In this document: piece after piece, positions 20,682-28,492 of the stretch | Numbering within the stretch: the first letter of the stretch is position 1 | Layout of the letters: the number at the start of each line of letters is the position of its first letter | DNA from: Polynucleobacter sp. KF022 | GTDB lineage: Bacteria > Pseudomonadota > Gammaproteobacteria > Burkholderiales > Burkholderiaceae | Direction of reading: 5' to 3' | Assembly: GCF_027924105.1 (NCBI RefSeq) | Contig: NZ_AP026972.1 | Span: forward strand, 1,116,001 to 1,180,000 | DNA: 64,000 nucleotides | Made by a program: the position numbers and the translations under genes | The notes under the pieces: model-generated | Databases searched by the model: none | What the model was told of the DNA's origin: nothing | The model's input: only the letters and a program-made list of their open reading frames with translations

Positions 20682-21566
20682 ATGGAAGTTATGCGAATCG
20701 AACCTCAAACCATCACCCACCTTCAAGAATGGCTCGGTAAAACAGAGTCATTACAAGACACAGTCACTGCAGCGCCGGTGCGTGCCCTCTCAGCCACTTT
20801 AGACCGGGAAGATCCTGCGCCAAGTAAAGGCACGTTTTTACCTGAGCTATGGCACTGGCTGTACTTTCTACCGCATGCACGTGAATCTGAAATTGGCCCT
20901 GATGGTCATCCAAAGCGCGGTGGTTTTTTACCTCCCGTTCCATTGCCACGCCGCATGTGGGCAGGTAGCCGAATTGAATGGCTAAAACCATTAGCTGTTG
21001 GCGATGAAATTGAACGAGTTTCTACGATCGAATCAGTAACTCACAAGGCTGGTCGCACTGGTGATTTGATTTTCGTTTTGGTCAATCACAAAATCTCCAA
21101 TCAAAATGGCTTAGCAATCATAGAAGAACATGACATCGTGTATCGCGATGCTCCTGGACCAGACGACAAACCTGTTGCTCCCACCCCTGCTCCAACAGAT
21201 GCTCAATGGAGTAAAACAATTACGCCGGATGATGTGCTGCTCTTTCGCTACTCAGCATTAACCTTTAATGGTCACCGCATTCACTACGATCGTAAGTACG
21301 TTACCGAGGTAGAAGGCTATCCCGGCTTAATTGTGCATGGGCCTTTGATTGCAACCTTGCTAGTAGATCTAGTGCGTCAAAGCATTCCCGGCTGCAAGCT
21401 CAAGAGTTTTGAGTTCCGCGCGATTCGCCCGACTTTTGACATCAATATTTTTAAAGTGAATGCCAAGCCAGATTTGGAAAAAGATCCCAGCGGAAAAACG
21501 ATTTCGATTTGGGCGCAAGATCATGAAGGTTGGCTCACGATGCAAGCCACTGCCGTACTAGCTTAA
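20682..21566 (+). CDS. FAS1-type dehydratase/hydratase, mesaconyl-C4-CoA hydratase-like
   Basis: 294 residues with an N-terminal FAS1-like dehydratase domain and a C-terminal MaoC-like half containing FRYSALTFNGHRIHYD, the hydratase catalytic region. Closest known function by architecture is mesaconyl-C4-CoA hydratase of the 3-hydroxypropionate cycle, which gives (S)-citramalyl-CoA; eukaryotic HTD2 is related. It precedes MmgE/PrpD and CitE-like genes, which supports a C5-dicarboxylyl-CoA substrate. An in-frame ATG at 20691 is an equally good start. Other 3-hydroxyacyl-thioester dehydratase roles remain possible. Confidence 0.8.
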   Translation: MEVMRIEPQTITHLQEWLGKTESLQDTVTAAPVRALSATLDREDPAPSKGTFLPELWHWLYFLPHARESEIGPDGHPKRGGFLPPVPLPRRMWAGSRIEWLKPLAVGDEIERVSTIESVTHKAGRTGDLIFVLVNHKISNQNGLAIIEEHDIVYRDAPGPDDKPVAPTPAPTDAQWSKTITPDDVLLFRYSALTFNGHRIHYDRKYVTEVEGYPGLIVHGPLIATLLVDLVRQSIPGCKLKSFEFRAIRPTFDINIFKVNAKPDLEKDPSGKTISIWAQDHEGWLTMQATAVLA

Positions 21567-21583
21567 TCAAACACTATTTATTT

Positions 21584-22960
21584 ATGACTACTCAACACCT
21601 CTCTCGTGAGCTCGCCAGCTTTGCAGCAAATCTCAAGGCTGCAGACATCCCTAACGATGTCATGAACCGTGCCGAAGATTTATTGGTAGATTGGTTTGGT
21701 TCTGCTATCGCCGGCAAAGGCTCACGCCCGGTTGAGCTTATTACCCAATTTGCGCAGAACATGGGTGGGTTTGATGCGGCACACGCTGGCCCATCTGAGA
21801 TTCTGGTTTCACGCAAAACCTCCAGCCCCTTTTTGGCGGCAATGGCAAATGCTGCTGCATCACATGTAGCAGAGCAAGACGATGTTCATAATGGCTCCGT
21901 CTTTCATCCGGCGACAGTAGTCTTTCCTCCTGCACTGGCTTGCGCACAAGCGCTGGGCTCCTCTGGAGAAGAATTATTGGTTGCTGCAGTAGCGGGCTAT
22001 GAAGTAGGTATCCGTGTTGGCGAATTTCTAGGTCGCTCTCATTACAAAGTGTTTCACACTACTGGCACCGCTGGCACTCTAGCGGCGGCTGCAGCAGTTG
22101 GAAGACTTCTGAAATTGTCTCCAGAGCAAATGCTCAACGCCTTTGGTTCAGCGGGCACACAGTCAGCTGGTCTTTGGGAATTTCTGCGCGATGCGGCCGA
22201 CTCAAAGCAACTCCATACTGCACATGCCGCATCTACCGGCTTGATGTCTGCTTATATTGCACAAGCTGGTTTTACAGGTGCGCAGCATATTCTGGAAGGC
22301 AAGCAAGGTCTTGCAGCTGGCATGTCTAGCGATAGCGATCCAAGTAAGCTCGTAGATCGTTTGGGTAGTCGCTGGGCTTTAGCGGAAACCAGTTTTAAGT
22401 ATTACGCCTCATGTCGCCATACCCACCCTGCTGCTGATGCTTTGTTGCAAGTGATGCTAACGAATAAGTTAACGCCCAACGATATCGCCAAAGTGGAAAC
22501 TTTAGTTCATCAGGGCGCTGTTGATGTTTTAGGTCCAGTCACTGATCCGGCCACCGTCCATCAATCGAAGTTTTCTATGGGCACAGTCTTGGCTTTAGTT
22601 GCTCACTATCAATTTGCCGGCCTTCAAGAGTTCGACAAGCACTTTCATGATGATGAGATCTGCGCATTCCGCGAGCGCGTTTCTATGACCTTAGATCCTG
22701 AAGTCGATGGCGCTTATCCACAACGCTGGATCGGCAAAGTCAAAGTGCATTTAAATAACGGGCAAGTCTTGGATGGACGCGTAGACGAACCTAAGGGTGA
22801 TCCTGGCAACACCCTGTCTCGCGCAGAAATTACCGACAAAGCGATGCGTCTAGCAGCCTTCAGCGGTGGCGCTAACCCAGCCGATATGAATAAAGCAATT
22901 GATCTCTTGTGGAATATCCGCAAACAAGCCAAGATAGGCTCTCTACTTCCCTCGAATTAA
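21584..22960 (+). CDS. MmgE/PrpD family protein
   Basis: 458 residues from ATG 21584 (MTTQHLSRELASFA); the longer frame from 21530 overlaps the preceding gene and adds 18 non-conserved residues. The family includes 2-methylcitrate dehydratase, cis-aconitate decarboxylase and several uncharacterised dehydratases. The all-helical first domain with the conserved GxGSRPVE and HVAEQDDVHNGSVFHPATVV segments is complete, as is the C-terminal lid domain with the SxKYYASCRHTHPA motif. The context (CoA hydratase before, citramalyl-CoA lyase-like after, tricarboxylate receptor beyond) argues for a C5/C6 carboxylic acid substrate. I cannot tell dehydratase from decarboxylase by eye. Confidence 0.85.
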   Translation: MTTQHLSRELASFAANLKAADIPNDVMNRAEDLLVDWFGSAIAGKGSRPVELITQFAQNMGGFDAAHAGPSEILVSRKTSSPFLAAMANAAASHVAEQDDVHNGSVFHPATVVFPPALACAQALGSSGEELLVAAVAGYEVGIRVGEFLGRSHYKVFHTTGTAGTLAAAAAVGRLLKLSPEQMLNAFGSAGTQSAGLWEFLRDAADSKQLHTAHAASTGLMSAYIAQAGFTGAQHILEGKQGLAAGMSSDSDPSKLVDRLGSRWALAETSFKYYASCRHTHPAADALLQVMLTNKLTPNDIAKVETLVHQGAVDVLGPVTDPATVHQSKFSMGTVLALVAHYQFAGLQEFDKHFHDDEICAFRERVSMTLDPEVDGAYPQRWIGKVKVHLNNGQVLDGRVDEPKGDPGNTLSRAEITDKAMRLAAFSGGANPADMNKAIDLLWNIRKQAKIGSLLPSN

Positions 22961-22974
22961 GCGCATACCTCTTT

Positions 22975-23820
22975 ATGAATCCACTTGATACACCATTAGG
23001 CTATAGCACCAACTTTCTATTCGTCCCAGGTACTCGCCCTGAACGCTTTGCAAAAGCCCTTGATAGCGGTGCTAGCGGCGTCGTACTGGATCTTGAGGAT
23101 GCCGTTGCTGAGGAAGATAAAGTTAGCGCACGGGATGCTATCCGCGCTGCCTGGCCAAGCTTTAGTGCTGAGCAAAAGAAAAGATTGGTGATTCGTACGA
23201 ACTCTCCCGGCAGCAAGTTCTATTCCGCTGATTTAATCTTGGCTCAAGAACTTCAGGTTGCCTGCCTACTCATTCCCAAAAGCGAATCACTCGATCAAAT
23301 TAATGGCGCTGCTTTGATACTTCCCAATACAGCAATCATCCCGATGATTGAGACTGCAATTGGCTTGGATCAACTCAAAGAAATCGCTAACTCTAATCAG
23401 GTTATTCGACTTGCTTTAGGTAACCTAGATTTACAAGCTGATCTTGGGATGGTTTGCGACCGTCAAGAGACTGAACTGCAAACTGCTCGCTACCAAATCG
23501 TTTTAGCCTCTCGCCTGGCACAAATTGCCCCTCCAATTGATGGGGTTACGCCCTCTACCGATGATGTTGAGCGCATTGCAGAAGATGCAGAACGCGCAAA
23601 ACGCATGGGTTTTGGTGGAAAGCTCTGCATTCATCCCAAACAGGTAGGAATCGTCATTGCAGCATTTACGCCTACCGAAGAAGAGTTGGCATGGGCCCAA
23701 CGGGTAATTGAAGCAGATCAAGCCTCCAAGGGGGGTGCCGTGAAATTGGATGGCCGCATGATTGACAGGCCAGTAGTGTTATTAGCCCAAAGAGCCCTGG
23801 CAATTACTGGTAAACACTAG
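22975..23820 (+). CDS. HpcH/HpaI/CitE-type CoA lyase (citramalyl- or malyl-CoA lyase-like)
   Basis: 281 residues from ATG 22975; the longer frame from 22909 runs into the preceding gene. A TIM-barrel lyase of the CitE-like group: FVPGTRPERFAKAL binds the CoA, VVLDLEDAV carries the acidic metal ligand, and GFGGKLCIHPKQV is the C-terminal signature. Stand-alone members split (S)-citramalyl-CoA to acetyl-CoA and pyruvate, or malyl-CoA to acetyl-CoA and glyoxylate. Citrate lyase is unlikely since citD, citF and citG are absent here. Lies 14 bp after the MmgE/PrpD gene. Confidence 0.85.
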   Translation: MNPLDTPLGYSTNFLFVPGTRPERFAKALDSGASGVVLDLEDAVAEEDKVSARDAIRAAWPSFSAEQKKRLVIRTNSPGSKFYSADLILAQELQVACLLIPKSESLDQINGAALILPNTAIIPMIETAIGLDQLKEIANSNQVIRLALGNLDLQADLGMVCDRQETELQTARYQIVLASRLAQIAPPIDGVTPSTDDVERIAEDAERAKRMGFGGKLCIHPKQVGIVIAAFTPTEEELAWAQRVIEADQASKGGAVKLDGRMIDRPVVLLAQRALAITGKH

Positions 23821-23877
23821 GGTCTTTCAACACAAATAGGCTTTAAAACTGGCAAAATTGACACACATAACAACAAC

Positions 23878-24879
23878 ATGGAGATCAAATTGAAAGTGAA
23901 GAAATTTTTATTTTCAGGAATTGCTGCAGCATTAACTGCTGGCGCATTTCTAAGCACTAGCGCTGTTGCGCAAAAAGACTGGCCTACTAAATCCATTCAG
24001 TTGGTCGTTCCCTTTGCTGCTGGCGGCCCTACCGACTCTATCGCCCGCTTGATCGCCGTACCAATGGGTCAAGCCCTTGGTCAAACTGTGGTTGTTGAGA
24101 ACGTTCCAGGTGCTGGCGGCACAATCGCTTCTACTAAGGTAGCGCGCGCTGCACCAGATGGCTACACCATCTATATTCATCACATGGGCATGGCTACTGC
24201 GCAAGCTTTGTATGACAAGCTCCCATACGATCCTATGACTAGCTTTGAATACATCGGCCAAGTTGCTGACGTACCAATGGTGTTGTTGGGTAAAAAAGAT
24301 TTGCCAGCAAACAACTTTAAAGAACTTGAAGCCTACATCCGCGCTAATGGTTCTAAAGTCACAATGGCTAACGCTGGCCCTGGCGCTGTGTCACAACTTT
24401 GCGGCCTCTTGTTCCAAAGCCGTTTGGGCGTGAAACTAACCAACATTCCTTACAAAGGAACTGGCCCTGCGTTAACAGACCTATTGGGCGGTCAAGTTGA
24501 CCTCTTGTGTGACCAAACAACGCAGACTATTCCTTACATCAAGGATGGTCGTGTGAAGGCATATGGCACAACCACCATGAAACGTTTGCCAGCTATTCCA
24601 AACGTTCCAACTTTGAACGAACAAGGTCTCAAAGGCTTCGAAGTTAAAGTTTGGCACGGTGTATATGCTCCAAAAGGAACTCCACAACCAATTCTGGATA
24701 AGATCAATGCTGCTCTGAAGAAAGCATTGAACAATCCTGATGTGAAGAAGCGCTTGGAAGATGCCAATATTGATATCGTTCCAGCAGAGAAGGTTTCTGC
24801 CAAAGGATTAAAAGATCATCTCGATAAAGAGATCAACGTTTGGGGTCCAGTCATTCGTAAAGCGAATATTCCAGACTAA
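23878..24879 (+). CDS. Bug-family periplasmic tricarboxylate-type substrate-binding protein
   Basis: 333 residues with a signal peptide ending SAVA-QKD (about residue 31). Member of the Bug family of extracytoplasmic receptors, the large betaproteobacterial family that feeds TctA/TctB transporters or acts alone as sensor. Typical family segments are IQLVVPFAAGGPTDSIAR, NVPGAGG and the cap segment VKVWHGVYAPKGTP. The start is uncertain: ATG 23878, or TTG 23890, which has GGAG six bases upstream. No TctAB is nearby, as is usual for Bug proteins. Position at the end of the hydratase/PrpD/lyase set suggests that it binds their substrate. Confidence 0.9.
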   Translation: MEIKLKVKKFLFSGIAAALTAGAFLSTSAVAQKDWPTKSIQLVVPFAAGGPTDSIARLIAVPMGQALGQTVVVENVPGAGGTIASTKVARAAPDGYTIYIHHMGMATAQALYDKLPYDPMTSFEYIGQVADVPMVLLGKKDLPANNFKELEAYIRANGSKVTMANAGPGAVSQLCGLLFQSRLGVKLTNIPYKGTGPALTDLLGGQVDLLCDQTTQTIPYIKDGRVKAYGTTTMKRLPAIPNVPTLNEQGLKGFEVKVWHGVYAPKGTPQPILDKINAALKKALNNPDVKKRLEDANIDIVPAEKVSAKGLKDHLDKEINVWGPVIRKANIPD

Positions 24880-24896
24880 GCATTAACTGCAATAAA

Positions 24897-24927
24897 TAAA
24901 AAAGCCAGCGCAATGCTGGCTTTTTTA
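24897..24927 (+). terminator. Bidirectional rho-independent terminator
   Basis: A strong stem (AAAGCCAGC with GCTGGCTTT, loop GCAAT) with A and T runs on both sides, between the Bug gene (plus) and the Rap1a-like gene (minus), so it can stop transcription from both. Confidence 0.85.
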
Positions 24928-24940
24928 TTGAGCTGAATAC

Positions 24941-25309
24941 TTATTTACATGGGTACTGATCAGTAAAGAAGCGCATTAAGGTTTTGGCTGCGCGATCTTG
25001 ATTGAACTGAGGGTTTGCCTTAGTCCACACCAAGAACTTTTGCAGGATCACACTGCGGGTCTCGCTCTTATTTGTAAAGCAGACAGCTAACTTCGCATCC
25101 ACAGGGCGATTCGCCAAGTAACCTTGATATACACCCTCCCCGAAACCAAAACAAAAACTGCGGCCCTGCTCATCATTAGGGTTTTTGCAGAGCTCAACAA
25201 ATGCAGCGGTACTAGCATCATCTGCTGGGAGATCTTTTTGCGCAAATGCACTAGGCGCAACAGAAAGAGTGGATGCAATAAATAGGAATGTGACAGCTAA
25301 AGTTTTCAT
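24941..25309 (-). CDS. Small exported protein of the Rap1a/Tai type
   Basis: 122 residues with a signal peptide ending AFA-QKD (about residue 23). The mature part has the spacing FCFGFGEGVYQGY, a central Cys and a C-terminal YPC, resembling the Rap1a/Tai immunity-protein fold with paired cysteines. Family members protect Serratia and others from type VI amidase effectors. No effector or type VI gene is in the window, so this may be a solitary or repurposed homologue; the immunity function is not shown. Lies 22 bp after the DUF3300 gene on the same strand and is probably cotranscribed with it. Confidence 0.6.
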   Translation of the reverse strand: MKTLAVTFLFIASTLSVAPSAFAQKDLPADDASTAAFVELCKNPNDEQGRSFCFGFGEGVYQGYLANRPVDAKLAVCFTNKSETRSVILQKFLVWTKANPQFNQDRAAKTLMRFFTDQYPCK

Positions 25310-25331
25310 GATTCATTTCTCTAAAAATAGA

Positions 25332-26558
25332 TTAACGTCTAAAGCCACCCATATGGCCACCGCCAAATCCACCCATATGGCCACCGCCCCCACCGCCAAA
25401 TCCTCCTGGACGACTAGCGCCAAAGTTGCGTGAATGATCTTGATTGCCATCAAAGCGCGCTTGATCCCGCAGCGCGTTCTCTTGAGCTGCCTCGCGATAC
25501 ATATTTGGGTTCGCTCTATCCATCTGAGCATCATTACGCGCTTCTTGGTTTAGACGTGCCGCTTGATTTCTTTCTTCAGGAGTCGCGTCTCTCTGAAAAG
25601 CGTTATTGACGCGCTGACCATCGGCTCTAGCCGCTGCCCTCTCCCCTGGAGTTGCATTATTTTTCCAATCGTTTAGCAAACGTTGCTGGTTGGCAATATT
25701 TGCCGGTCCGATAATTGGTCGAGAAGGTACGCGCCCGGATGGATTGATGGTCGTAGAGTTAATCGTGCCGTTATTCCAATTGGGGTAAGTCCAAAAATCA
25801 TTGCCGATCATAAAACCCAAACCAAAAGTCATCAAACCCCAGGCTGGGTCATAGATGGGGTATGGCGGATAGTCTGGATAAGGCCATGGCCCATAAACCA
25901 CTGTGGGGTTATAGCTTGGGATATAAACCACTTTTGTATTGGCTGGGCTAATCAAAACATTGCCATCTGCATCAGTAGTGACAGTAATTTGCTGATTAGA
26001 TTTCAGGGTGCCAGCCTTTACAGCCATTTTTCTGAGGGCTTGCACTGCCTTCATGGTGTCTGCGGCTTGAAGCTTATAAGCATTCCCCAGATTCTGGGTC
26101 CACTGTAATTTTCTGCCCATCATGTTGAATGCTTTTGGAAACGACATGAGAGATTTCACGCTGTCGTTCCAAGATTGCGCCTTCAGTGCATTTTGTAGGT
26201 CATCACCCTTTAGCTCAGCATTGTCGGTTCGCCAGTTATAGGCTTCTGCTACTTCTAGTGGATAGGTTGAGGCCAGGAGCATCAGCGAGAGCAATGAATC
26301 GGGGTATAGCGCTATGGTTGAGACCAATGACTGCAATTGCTCTGAAGAAATGGTTTGTGGGCCAGCGTTATAGCTTGTATCTTGAGCATAGCCTTGACTC
26401 TGCTCATAAGACTGAGGGTAATAGGATCCACTGGATTGATATGGGCCGGGGTTCATCACACACCCGTTGAGAAGGGACCCACAAGCAATTGTTAATATGG
26501 CGAGGAATCTTGCTGATTTACCCAATACGGGAATACTTTGTTGACTTGTCTGTTTCAT
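25332..26558 (-). CDS. DUF3300-family lipoprotein with Gly/His-rich C-terminus
   Basis: 408 residues. An N-terminal lipoprotein signal with lipobox LNGC (about residue 32), then the DUF3300 domain (about 70-260) with LVSTIALYPDSLLSLMLLAS and the Pro/Tyr-rich segment VVYGPWPYPDYPPYPIYDP. The last 150 residues are Asn/Arg/Ala-rich and end in short GGFGGGHM-type repeats, encoded by two near-identical 24-bp units at 25346-25393. The function of DUF3300 is unknown; it is widespread in proteobacterial envelopes. Probably cotranscribed with the following Rap1a-like gene. Confidence 0.85.
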   Translation of the reverse strand: MKQTSQQSIPVLGKSARFLAILTIACGSLLNGCVMNPGPYQSSGSYYPQSYEQSQGYAQDTSYNAGPQTISSEQLQSLVSTIALYPDSLLSLMLLASTYPLEVAEAYNWRTDNAELKGDDLQNALKAQSWNDSVKSLMSFPKAFNMMGRKLQWTQNLGNAYKLQAADTMKAVQALRKMAVKAGTLKSNQQITVTTDADGNVLISPANTKVVYIPSYNPTVVYGPWPYPDYPPYPIYDPAWGLMTFGLGFMIGNDFWTYPNWNNGTINSTTINPSGRVPSRPIIGPANIANQQRLLNDWKNNATPGERAAARADGQRVNNAFQRDATPEERNQAARLNQEARNDAQMDRANPNMYREAAQENALRDQARFDGNQDHSRNFGASRPGGFGGGGGGHMGGFGGGHMGGFRR

Positions 26559-26633
26559 ATCTGCCTCAGCATTGACCTCAATAAATAGATCGCTTTACTC
26601 ATCTCAAATCACTACTTTGCGTTTCAATGATTA

Positions 26634-27254
26634 TTAACCCGGTCTAAATAAATATCCAGAGCGGGCTTTATCGCGGCGCATTCTATAAAGCATTCCAATA
26701 AAGGCAACTAGCGCCCAAATAGCTAAGAACGGATCAAGCAAATAATCCCAAAGGTTGGTGGACTCATGCCAATGAGCCGCCCAAGCAATGATGGCTATCG
26801 CAATAATCCACACGCCCTTGGTGCAATTGGCCAAAGCACAAACCACCGCAAATACAAGCACTGCTAATAAGAATGCCATTGATCCATAGCCCCATGCGTA
26901 GGGGTCAAGCATTCCTAAACCTAGCGCAAATGGATAAAAACCAATTGCGATGATGGCAATCGCGAATTTAAAGGCGATGGGTGTTGGTTTGCTTGAAGGC
27001 AGCAAAGAACTCCATAGCAGTAAAGTTAAAACGATACTCAGATCACCAGTAACGCCACGAACGTAGGCCACTAGAGGTAATTCCATACCTAGACCTAGCG
27101 GCCAGAACACTACATTGCCGATTAATAGAACCAAGAAAAGCTTTACGGCGAATGGAAAAGGATTTGGGGAGAATTTTTGCAATGCCCAAATACAAATAAC
27201 TGAGGTTGTGATGGATAGCTCAATCAAAGCCAAGATTTGCATTAATGAATTCAT
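26634..27254 (-). CDS. Integral membrane protein of unknown function
   Basis: 206 residues with about six hydrophobic segments and a short basic C-terminus (YRMRRDKARSGYLFRPG). I recognise no family. The start overlaps the end of the sialidase-like gene by 4 bp, making it the third gene of a coupled set with that gene and a GT39 glycosyltransferase. The association suggests a role in surface polysaccharide or glycan handling, but this rests on position only. Confidence 0.7.
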   Translation of the reverse strand: MNSLMQILALIELSITTSVICIWALQKFSPNPFPFAVKLFLVLLIGNVVFWPLGLGMELPLVAYVRGVTGDLSIVLTLLLWSSLLPSSKPTPIAFKFAIAIIAIGFYPFALGLGMLDPYAWGYGSMAFLLAVLVFAVVCALANCTKGVWIIAIAIIAWAAHWHESTNLWDYLLDPFLAIWALVAFIGMLYRMRRDKARSGYLFRPG

Positions 27255-28492
27255 TGCTGAACCTCCTGGCCTTTAGTTTCTAGATCCTGTGACTCAATCT
27301 TGCTGAAAGCATGCTTTAACCAAGCAGCAGAAAAATAACGATGGCGAATTTTTTTACGATCCCAGGTATAAACCAAATGGGCGTCGTCGCCATTAACGGT
27401 AATTAAGTATGGATAGGAAAATTCTTTTCGCTGCGCATCCGCTAAGGACTCGTCGTCCTCCAGCACCTCAATGACTTGCCACTGCCCTGACTGTGGGTTG
27501 CTCATCATCAAAACCAATCGATGGCGACCAGTTTCAATATTATTTAAAGCCAGGATACGAGCGCCACTCTTCAGAGCTACTCCAGCAACCGCAGAATTTG
27601 GATTGGCGATTGCTAAATCCTCAGACCATTGCCAGGTTTGGCCAGCATTTTGCGTCTTACTCACTGGTATTTGCTTTGGCAGGCCTGCGCTGCGAGCTTG
27701 TCGAAAATAGGCGCTAGCATCTTGAGCGTCGCTCACAAACACCAGCGGCTGAATTGCACTGCGACCAGAGCTCATACGACGCTTATCAATCACCTGACCG
27801 GCATCGATTCTTAAAAACTCCCCAAAGCGCCCTATCCACTCGTGATAAGCAGGTACACCCAACAATCCATCAGTGAATGAGATGCTCGGGGATTTCACAA
27901 GCGTACTTAAGTTCAATAAGGGTGAGCTAATCAGGCGCTGTGGATTACTCCATGTCAATCCCTCGTCATCAGATGTGATTGCCGAGATAGAGCTACCAGC
28001 CCACCCGCCAATCGAAACCGTCACGAAGAACAATTGGAGACGTCCATCCGCCAATCTACTCGGCACAGGATTGCCGAGTTTGGCGATATAGCGTGATAGA
28101 CCCTTCTCCGCACTGATGCGATCCATTACAACCGTAGGCGCACTCCAATTGGCAGAATGCGAGTCGTATACCGAGCTATAAATCGAAACATCTGCAGCGC
28201 CTTCACGACTACCTGCAAACCAAAATGCCCGAACCGCGCCATCCTTCAAGGCAATCAGGGATGCTGCATGCACCGATGGAGCACCAGTGTCTGGTAACCA
28301 GTTAGATTGGGGCGTTGGGATAACAACCTTAGGCAGAGCTTTATTTTTACTTACTACAGGCTCATCCACCTGATCTTCCACTGGAGAAACAGAGGGCAGT
28401 GCAAAAGGTGTCCATACAGGTCGACTATCAATATGCAGAAAGCCCAAGACAGCGGCAAGCAACAAAAAACAGAGTGCAACAATCCGACTCAT
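27251..28492 (-). CDS. Sialidase-like (BNR/Asp-box) exported protein
   Basis: 413 residues. The N-terminal hydrophobic segment (about 4-20) is a signal anchor or signal peptide. The rest is a beta-propeller of the sialidase superfamily: one clear Asp-box, SDDEGLTWS (S-x-D-x-G-x-T-W), and a degenerate one, TQNAGQTWQWS, with the conserved early segment SLIALKDGAVRAFWFAGSREG. Family members include exo-sialidases and non-enzymatic propellers. Activity cannot be decided by eye. Coupled by 4-bp overlaps to the GT39 gene before it and the membrane protein after it. Confidence 0.8.
   Translation of the reverse strand: MSRIVALCFLLLAAVLGFLHIDSRPVWTPFALPSVSPVEDQVDEPVVSKNKALPKVVIPTPQSNWLPDTGAPSVHAASLIALKDGAVRAFWFAGSREGAADVSIYSSVYDSHSANWSAPTVVMDRISAEKGLSRYIAKLGNPVPSRLADGRLQLFFVTVSIGGWAGSSISAITSDDEGLTWSNPQRLISSPLLNLSTLVKSPSISFTDGLLGVPAYHEWIGRFGEFLRIDAGQVIDKRRMSSGRSAIQPLVFVSDAQDASAYFRQARSAGLPKQIPVSKTQNAGQTWQWSEDLAIANPNSAVAGVALKSGARILALNNIETGRHRLVLMMSNPQSGQWQVIEVLEDDESLADAQRKEFSYPYLITVNGDDAHLVYTWDRKKIRHRYFSAAWLKHAFSKIESQDLETKGQEVQQ

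Noticed and set aside
24941..25309. Rap1a-like gene as part of a type VI secretion immunity pair
   Set aside because: No effector, VgrG or type VI gene is in the window; only a fold resemblance remains.
25346..25398. Direct repeats of about 24 bp, considered as CRISPR or mobile-element remnants
   Set aside because: They are two in-frame units coding for Gly/His/Met repeats at the end of the DUF3300 protein; no spacers and no cas genes.
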